Source: Acidobacteria bacterium AH-259-L09 (GTDB taxonomy: Bacteria > Acidobacteriota > UBA6911 > RPQK01). From it: a DNA stretch of 12,018 nucleotides. Positions 7,161-12,018 of the stretch are shown piece after piece (within the stretch, counting starts at the first letter, position 1; every line of letters begins with the position of its first letter). The translations under genes were made by a program, and so were the position numbers. The DNA lies in assembly GCA_027717875.1 (NCBI GenBank), contig JALLOL010000057.1, positions 1 to 12,018 on the forward strand, written 5' to 3'. The notes under the pieces are model-generated. The model did no database searches. It saw only the letters and a program-made list of their open reading frames with translations, and was not told where the DNA came from.

Positions 7161-8420
7161 TCAACTTGTGGCCGTGCCATAAATCTTGCCTGACTTTACT
7201 GCGGCCACAGGAACCAGTTTTCGATGTCCGAGTCTCTTCTCCCCCAGGGCATCAACGAATTCAAAATTCCCTTCTGCCATTGAGAACACGGCCACGTCAG
7301 CCTCTGCGCTCTGGCGCAGCGTGCCCAACTCCTCCCCGAATCGAAAGGTGGCTGCTGCGTTGGTGGAAGCACGCTCGATCACCTGTTCCAGCGTCAGTCC
7401 CAGGTGCAGGAATTTTGAAAGCGTGGTGGCCAGATCAAAGACTGGGCCGTTCACGTTGAACTGATGTACATCGCTGGATATGGTCCCGGGCAGCACTCCC
7501 TGCTTGAGTGCCTTCTCGGCTGTGTCAAAGGAAAAGCTGCCTGCTCCGTGCCCGATGTCCAGGTGCACTCCCCGCTCGATTGCTGCCCGAACTTCCGGCA
7601 GCACTCTGCCCCTTGCGTCAAGTATGCCGCCCTCCCCACCACGAAAGCTGTGCGTGATGACGTCGCCTTTGCGGAGCATGGCTAGAATATCCTTCAGCGG
7701 CGAGTGCGTGCTGCCGATGTGCACCATCACCGGCAACCCGACAGCCCCGGCAGCCTCCTTGGCCAGGCCGAGTGCTGCCAGGTCATGGTCTGCGGCAATG
7801 TTCCGCGACAGGCGAACTTTTACGCCCAGGATCACGTCGCGGTTTTGCTCCATGGTGCGGATAGCCACTTTTGGGTTGGCGTAGCGGTCGAGCAACTCAC
7901 CGTAGGGGTTGTCCCGCGACAGGGTCGATTGCCCGACGACCGATATATTGAGCAGCGCGTATACTCGGGTATCCACCACGTTGATGACGTACTTGCGAAA
8001 TCCCGGGAAGGTGTGGGCACCGGCCGAGCCGGCATCCACTACCGTCGTGACTCCCTTGGCGATGCAGTTGGGATCTGCCGGAATGCCCAGCGGGGCTACT
8101 CCGTCATACACGTGCACGTGGATATCGATCAAACCCGGCGTTACGATCTTGTCGCGGGCGTCGAGCACCTGTCGTGCCTCGGTCTCGGGAATATCTGCCG
8201 CCAGCCGAGTAATCTTGTGCCCTGTGATAGCAACGTCGCGCTGGTCTGAGATTCCCTGTGACGGATCCACCACTTGACCACCCTTGATCAGCAGGTCATA
8301 GCGTGCCTCGGATCGACGCTGAGCCCCGAGCAAGTACCCCCACCCTTCGGGCAGGCTGCACACCAGGGAGGAACCCACGGCGATGTGCTTCAAAAACTTT
8401 CTTCTGGTCTGATGTGTCAT
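7161..8420 (-). CDS. Tat-exported amidohydrolase-superfamily metallohydrolase (deacetylase-like)
   Basis: A protein of 419 residues from ATG 8420. A GTG at 8450 overlaps the kinase stop by four bases (GTGA) and would add ten residues; I prefer the ATG because the twin-arginine TRRKFL then sits at residues 5-10 as in other Tat signals, and GGGGG lies a few bases upstream. After the signal comes the amidohydrolase core with a complete binuclear metal site: His101 and His103 (DIHVH), Lys201 (GVKVRLS, the carboxylated lysine), His234 (VMVHIG), His257 (ITHSF) and Asp317 (ISSDVH). The overall pattern fits the dihydroorotase-like amidohydrolase/deacetylase group that includes Enterococcus EF_0837 and Agrobacterium Atu3266, enzymes that hydrolyse acylated small acids. 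Periplasmic location and substrate are inferred. It lies 26 bp downstream of the kinase/propeller gene with no visible promoter of its own, so it is probably co-transcribed. Confidence 0.87.
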   Translation of the reverse strand: MTHQTRRKFLKHIAVGSSLVCSLPEGWGYLLGAQRRSEARYDLLIKGGQVVDPSQGISDQRDVAITGHKITRLAADIPETEARQVLDARDKIVTPGLIDIHVHVYDGVAPLGIPADPNCIAKGVTTVVDAGSAGAHTFPGFRKYVINVVDTRVYALLNISVVGQSTLSRDNPYGELLDRYANPKVAIRTMEQNRDVILGVKVRLSRNIAADHDLAALGLAKEAAGAVGLPVMVHIGSTHSPLKDILAMLRKGDVITHSFRGGEGGILDARGRVLPEVRAAIERGVHLDIGHGAGSFSFDTAEKALKQGVLPGTISSDVHQFNVNGPVFDLATTLSKFLHLGLTLEQVIERASTNAAATFRFGEELGTLRQSAEADVAVFSMAEGNFEFVDALGEKRLGHRKLVPVAAVKSGKIYGTATS

Positions 8421-8446
8421 AGTTGCCCCCGAAACTGAGGCTGCAG

Positions 8447-10963
8447 TCACTCGCCCGTGGGCACGAGGCGCTTGAGTTCTTCAAACCAGTTGAGGACGAT
8501 GTTGATGGGAACAGCCGTCCCTTCCGCCGGTTCAATGAGGAGAAATCTCTGGCCGTCTCTTCTGACACAGTATTGATCAAAAACGGGGTCCACTCTCACG
8601 CCCGTTTGGAAGAGGACCTTGGGGATGCCGGTCTCCAGTGTGGTACCTGCTTTCACGTCCACGGCCATCAGCTTTCCGTCGAGCTGCAGGTAGAAAAGCT
8701 CTTTTCCGTCTTTCCTCCACACCGCCTGACAGCCCCCGGCGTTGGAAACTTGACGCCTTTCAGCCAAGTCAGGGAAGGAGGCCACGTAAACCTCCCACCT
8801 TCCCGACTCATTGGAGTTGTACGCGATCCATTGCCCATCAGGCGAGAAGTGAAACTCATCTTTGTCAAAAGGTATGTCGAGCACCACCATCGGTTTTCGA
8901 TCTTCAAAGAGTGGCAATGCATACACAGCCCTAGCAGAGTCGTAGACGATAAAGCGTCCATCTTGGGACCAGATTGCATCGGCGTCGGTGGAAGGATCAA
9001 ACGTGAACCGGGAGAAAATGCCGCTCGACAGTTCCAGTAACCAGATGTCACCGCCGCGCTCCACCGCCACTCGCTTTTCATCGGGCGAGAGAACAATTTG
9101 CACGTACGGTCCGGATTCACCCGCGGACCCGAGCCGTTTGCTCCCTCGGTCAAACCAGACCAGAGTGCGCTCACCGCCGATGTCCGGGACATAGACGAGC
9201 GACCCGAGGCGGGAAAAGCTGAACTGCACGGCGCCCGTAGCACTACCACGTGCCTGTCGGACACCCTCCACGATCGGAACGGGGTCGCCTGTCACCTCAA
9301 GGCGCGCCACATCAAACGGCACGGCCAGCAGCGTTCCCTCCCGTGCGTAGACCAAGTGTCCTGTGGGTACGTAACGGGCATCGGTGCCTCCTCTGATCAG
9401 GACCTTCCGCTCGCTCGTCTCCAGCGACTGCGCCACGATTTGCGCCTCATCCCAACTGACGCCGCTGGCCCTGACGGTGAAAAGGACGGCCTTGCCGCCG
9501 GGCAGGATCTGCGGTCCATGGCCCCATTCGCTCTTTGTGGAGTCTACGCTGATCAGGACCTCTTTTGTACCCCCGGCGGAAGGGACCTGCCAGATGCCCT
9601 CCGGACCTTGTCCGAAGACAATCCTGTCATTGGGCCCCCAGCTCGCACCAAAGGGAATCGGAGCGTCGCATAGGGTCACCGATGCCCCACCGCTGATCGA
9701 GACTTTCTTCAGTTGGCCCCCGGCCCAAAATCCCACCCATTGCCCGTCGGGCGAGAAAAATGGACTTTGAGCGTCGGGCCCTTCGGTACCGCGGATGGGC
9801 GCAGCCTCCAGCTGATCCATGGCACGCAAGTAAAGCTGGTTGTTGGCGGTATAGACAACGTGTTTGCCGTCGGGCGAGAAAGCCACAACATGACGGCGTA
9901 GATTTGTCAGTGCCTCGTCCGGTGGCAAGGAGATCTGCAAGCGGGAAACGGGGCGCACCGTTTGGGGTATCACAGGCGCAGAGCCGTTCCACACCCTGCT
10001 TCCAAGAATCAATCCAAGGGCCAATGCAACGATTACTGAAAGTCCCCATGCAAGGGTCAATCTCGATTGTGTTGTTGGCCTGCGCTCACTAAGCGCCTGC
10101 GCCGGAGCGGTCAATTCATGGCTGGCATCTTCCAGATCAAGACGAGCGTCTCCGATGTCACGCAGGCGGCGACGTGGATCTTTTTCCAGACATCGACGTA
10201 AGAGTCGTCGAATAATCCAAGCGGTGTTCTCAGGTAGTTTGTCCCACTCTGGCTCTCCACTGAGAACCACACTCAGCGTATCCGGCACCGTCTGTGCGAA
10301 AAAGGCCCTCTGCCCCGTGATCACTTCAAAGAGCAAGCATCCGAACGCCCAGATGTCTGAACGGTTGTCTACCTGATCAGCGCGGACTTGTTCCGGGCTC
10401 ATGTAGGCAGGAGTGCCGAGAATAACCCCAGCTTGGGTCTTTAGGGCTTCACGACCTTTAGTCTCAGCTGATTCTGGTTGAGTCGATTTGTCTCTGAAGG
10501 CTTTGGCCAGGCCAAAATCCAGGACTTTGACCAGTCCCTCCGGTGTGATCTTGACATTGGAGGGCTTAAGATCCCGGTGAATCATTCCTTTCGCGTGGGC
10601 GGCTTCCACTCCGTCTGCAATCTGACGGCAAACCTCTAAAGCTTCCTCTATAGGCAGCGGCCCCTTGGCCACTCGCTCAGCCAAGGTCTCACCCTCAACC
10701 AGCTCCAAAACAAGAAAGTAGACTCCATCTGCTTCCTCTAAGCCGTGAATCGCAGCTATGTTGGGGTGATTTAGAGATGCCAGAAGCTGGGCCTCTCGCT
10801 CAAAGCGCGCCATGCGCCGCGGATCCTTGGCAAAGACGTCGGGTAGAACTTTCAACGCCACGTCTCGGTTCAGCTTGGTGTCGGTGGCACGGTACACTTC
10901 ACCCATGCCCCCTTCGCTGATTTTCTCTATGATCTTGTAGTGGGAGATAGTCTGACCGATCAT
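8447..10963 (-). CDS. Transmembrane Ser/Thr kinase with TolB/WD40-like beta-propeller sensor
   Basis: A protein of 838 residues from ATG 10963, with AAAGGGA upstream. Kinase domain: glycine loop ISEGGMGEV (15-23; the first glycine of the usual GxGxxG is Ser16), Lys38, HRDLKPSN (129-136, Asp131), DFG (149-151), GTPAYMSPEQ (183-192). A single membrane helix lies at about 302-321 (LTLAWGLSVIVALALGLIL). From about 340 to the end there are repeated propeller blades marked by S-x-D-G turns: FSPDG (362-366), FSPDG (403-407), LSPDE (625-629), WSQDG (665-669) and FSPDG (706-710), each followed by hydrophobic beta-strand residues such as WVGFW or WIAYN. This kinase/TM/TolB-like layout is common and expanded in Acidobacteria. 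The propeller is expected to be extracytoplasmic and to bind an unknown ligand or protein. The stop overlaps an in-frame GTG of the amidohydrolase, suggesting shared expression. It is divergent from the redoxin gene 234 bp away. Confidence 0.94.
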   Translation of the reverse strand: MIGQTISHYKIIEKISEGGMGEVYRATDTKLNRDVALKVLPDVFAKDPRRMARFEREAQLLASLNHPNIAAIHGLEEADGVYFLVLELVEGETLAERVAKGPLPIEEALEVCRQIADGVEAAHAKGMIHRDLKPSNVKITPEGLVKVLDFGLAKAFRDKSTQPESAETKGREALKTQAGVILGTPAYMSPEQVRADQVDNRSDIWAFGCLLFEVITGQRAFFAQTVPDTLSVVLSGEPEWDKLPENTAWIIRRLLRRCLEKDPRRRLRDIGDARLDLEDASHELTAPAQALSERRPTTQSRLTLAWGLSVIVALALGLILGSRVWNGSAPVIPQTVRPVSRLQISLPPDEALTNLRRHVVAFSPDGKHVVYTANNQLYLRAMDQLEAAPIRGTEGPDAQSPFFSPDGQWVGFWAGGQLKKVSISGGASVTLCDAPIPFGASWGPNDRIVFGQGPEGIWQVPSAGGTKEVLISVDSTKSEWGHGPQILPGGKAVLFTVRASGVSWDEAQIVAQSLETSERKVLIRGGTDARYVPTGHLVYAREGTLLAVPFDVARLEVTGDPVPIVEGVRQARGSATGAVQFSFSRLGSLVYVPDIGGERTLVWFDRGSKRLGSAGESGPYVQIVLSPDEKRVAVERGGDIWLLELSSGIFSRFTFDPSTDADAIWSQDGRFIVYDSARAVYALPLFEDRKPMVVLDIPFDKDEFHFSPDGQWIAYNSNESGRWEVYVASFPDLAERRQVSNAGGCQAVWRKDGKELFYLQLDGKLMAVDVKAGTTLETGIPKVLFQTGVRVDPVFDQYCVRRDGQRFLLIEPAEGTAVPINIVLNWFEELKRLVPTGE

Positions 10964-11078
10964 CTGCTTTCCCTTTGTATAGGGCGAGTTCCTAGAATGC
11001 TAGACCGAGAACTCTACGAAAGCAACGAAAATCGGTTTAAGCTTGGTTGACCGGCTTGTTACTATCCTGAAATGTCGG

Positions 11079-11107
11079 TTGGAAAACAGAAAATCGAAGT
11101 GTAGTAT
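11079..11107 (+). promoter_or_regulatory. Candidate sigma-70 promoter for the redoxin gene
   Basis: TTGGAA (11079-11084) and TAGTAT (11102-11107) are separated by exactly 17 bases, four of six matches each, in the 234-bp divergent region between kinase and redoxin genes. The implied leader is about 80 bases. Motif-only evidence. Confidence 0.3.
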
Positions 11108-11197
11108 GGTAAGGTATCTGAGTGCCTCGTTTCGTAAGTACGGTAACGTTTGCTGATGGGGCTTGCGAGGCGAGGTCAAGGAGCGAGGCACTAAGTT

Positions 11198-12018
11198 ATG
11201 AGGTTTGTAATCTGGAGCTTTCGCCTGATCGCGATTTTTGGTTTGGCAAGCGTGCCTATACAGGCGGGCGGGCGCGACATTGTTGTCTTTGAACAGTCCA
11301 CGCGCACGCTGGACAAGGTGACTGGTGAAGTGGAAGGGCAGGCGGCTTATCTTCCCGTGTCCTTTTTCGAATCCGCCCTGCACCTGGAACGCAAAGACCT
11401 TGCTCCGGGCCTGGTCGGTATGTGCCGAGATGATCTCTGTATTCCGCTGCCCATAAGAGCGCGCGGCGCGCAGGAATATATCTCTGCTCTGGGTCTAATT
11501 GAAGGCTTGAGTGGAGCCTATGTGTGGGATGCGGAGGGCGGTCAGCTTTTTCTTGACATGAGACCGCAGTGGCAAGAAGGGCTGTCCGAAGGTCCTGTTG
11601 ACTTCTCCCTGCCCGATCTTGAAGGTCGTACTGTCCAGCTTTCTGACTTTCGAGGCAAGAAGGTAGCGATTTTTGCCTGGGCTTCCTGGTGAGCATGCCG
11701 CGGGCAGCTGCCCGGGTGGCAGCGCTTCTACACTCAGTACAAAAACCGGAACTTTGAGTTGATCTCGGTAGCCATGGACGTCCAGGGAGCTGAGAAGGCC
11801 CGCCCTTGGATGGAGAAGGCAGACGCCAGCTATGTTGCCCTGGTCGACGCTCTCAGCGAACTTGGCAGGCAGTTTGACTTCAATTTTATTCCCCTTACTC
11901 TCCTCATCGACGAAGATGGCCGGCTGGTGCGTGGACCCAAAGGGACGAGTATCGACAGGGAATCGGACCGGGCGCAAATCAGCCGCTGGATCGAGGAGGG
12001 AGAGCTTGACCCTGCTCC
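11198..12018 (+). CDS. Secreted ResA/TlpA-like redoxin, probable selenoprotein with in-frame TGA, C-terminus beyond window edge
   Basis: ATG 11198 has GAGG nine bases upstream. Residues 1-23 form a Sec signal peptide ending IQA. Residues 25-125 are a beta-rich N-terminal region with a Cys76-x4-Cys81 pair (MCRDDLC) and a faint resemblance to copper-amine-oxidase N-terminal domains. The thioredoxin-fold part starts near 131 (GPVDFSLPDLEGRTVQLSDF) and reaches W-A-S-W at 161-164, where TGA (11690-11692) occupies residue 165. The same frame then stays open for 108 codons to the edge: ACRGQLPGWQ, ELISVAMD, a cis-proline at FIPLTLLID (Pro232) and a terminal helix. All of this is expected in a redoxin only if TGA is read through. 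In ResA/TlpA-type proteins the residue after WAxW is the nucleophilic Cys; here Sec165-Ala-Cys167 would be the redox pair. Expected role: periplasmic thiol-disulfide or peroxide reduction. TGA is a normal stop elsewhere in the window. The alternative is a Cys-to-stop mutation or sequencing error. Confidence 0.8.
11690..11720 (+). promoter_or_regulatory. UGA codon with downstream stem-loop, candidate bacterial SECIS
   Basis: After TGA 11690-11692 come CGGGC (11701-11705), a four-base loop AGCT and GCCCG (11710-11714), a perfect 14-base dyad. It is extended by GCC (11697-11699) pairing with GGC (11718-11720) across a small internal loop. The loop G is the fifteenth base after the UGA. Bacterial SECIS hairpins lie directly 3' of the UGA and usually carry a G in the first two loop positions; in E. 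coli fdhF, from memory, the loop Gs are slightly further away. The geometry is therefore plausible but a little short. Confidence 0.5.

Noticed and set aside
11690..11692. Genome-wide UGA reassignment to Trp or Gly as the explanation for the in-frame TGA
   Set aside because: The SDR, enolase-superfamily, both kinase and amidohydrolase genes all end in TGA at sensible protein ends, so UGA is a normal stop in this genome.
11495..11977. A 160-codon open frame on the minus strand spanning the redoxin TGA
   Set aside because: It is antisense to the redoxin, whose plus-strand frame carries all thioredoxin-fold motifs on both sides of the TGA. The minus-strand product shows no recognisable domain.
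1..12018. CRISPR arrays, tRNA or rRNA genes, insertion sequences and prophage genes
   Set aside because: I saw no regularly spaced direct repeats, no cloverleaf or rRNA-like sequence, and no transposase, integrase or phage structural motifs in any frame.

Overview
This is a bacterial chromosomal window of about 55-60% GC in most genes. It most resembles Acidobacteriota or a neighbouring uncultured soil or sediment lineage. The grounds are indirect: two Hanks-type Ser/Thr kinases that both open with the GQTISHY signature, one of them carrying a TolB/WD40-type beta-propeller, plus several Tat- or Sec-exported metabolic hydrolases. TGA is an ordinary stop here: it ends five genes in the window.

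Layout, left to right. (1) Minus strand, running off the left edge: an exported or membrane-anchored coiled-coil protein of unknown function (1-320). (2) Plus strand: an SDR oxidoreductase (585-1358), then a Tat-type lipoprotein of the enolase superfamily (1572-2825). (3) Convergent with that: a secreted M20/AbgB-like metallohydrolase (2991-4586). The 165 bp between the two shows no convincing terminator. (4) A compact divergent promoter region (4587-4739) with facing promoter candidates and nested dyads. (5) Plus strand: a transmembrane Ser/Thr kinase with an unrecognised, AT-richer extracytoplasmic domain (4740-6200). (6) A 368-bp non-coding stretch with a hairpin and a 19-codon reading frame with a strong ribosome binding site. 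(7) A conserved-type hypothetical protein (6569-7096). (8) Minus strand: a kinase/beta-propeller receptor (8447-10963) followed 26 bp downstream by a Tat-exported amidohydrolase (7161-8420), probably one operon. (9) Plus strand, running off the right edge: a secreted ResA/TlpA-like redoxin (11198 to beyond 12018).

The standout is the last gene. A naive reading ends at TGA 11690-11692, but that codon falls exactly at the first redox-active position of the thioredoxin active site (W-A-S-W-[TGA]-A-C-R). The frame stays open for another 108 codons that encode the rest of a thioredoxin fold, including the cis-proline. A GC-rich stem-loop starts five bases after the TGA. The best reading is a selenocysteine-containing redoxin (Sec-x-Cys).

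Working together: the SDR, enolase-superfamily enzyme, M20 hydrolase and amidohydrolase look like a scattered set for cleaving amide- or ester-linked acids outside the cytoplasm and oxidising or dehydrating the products. Two membrane kinases sit beside them as candidate sensors. This pathway link is inference from adjacency only.
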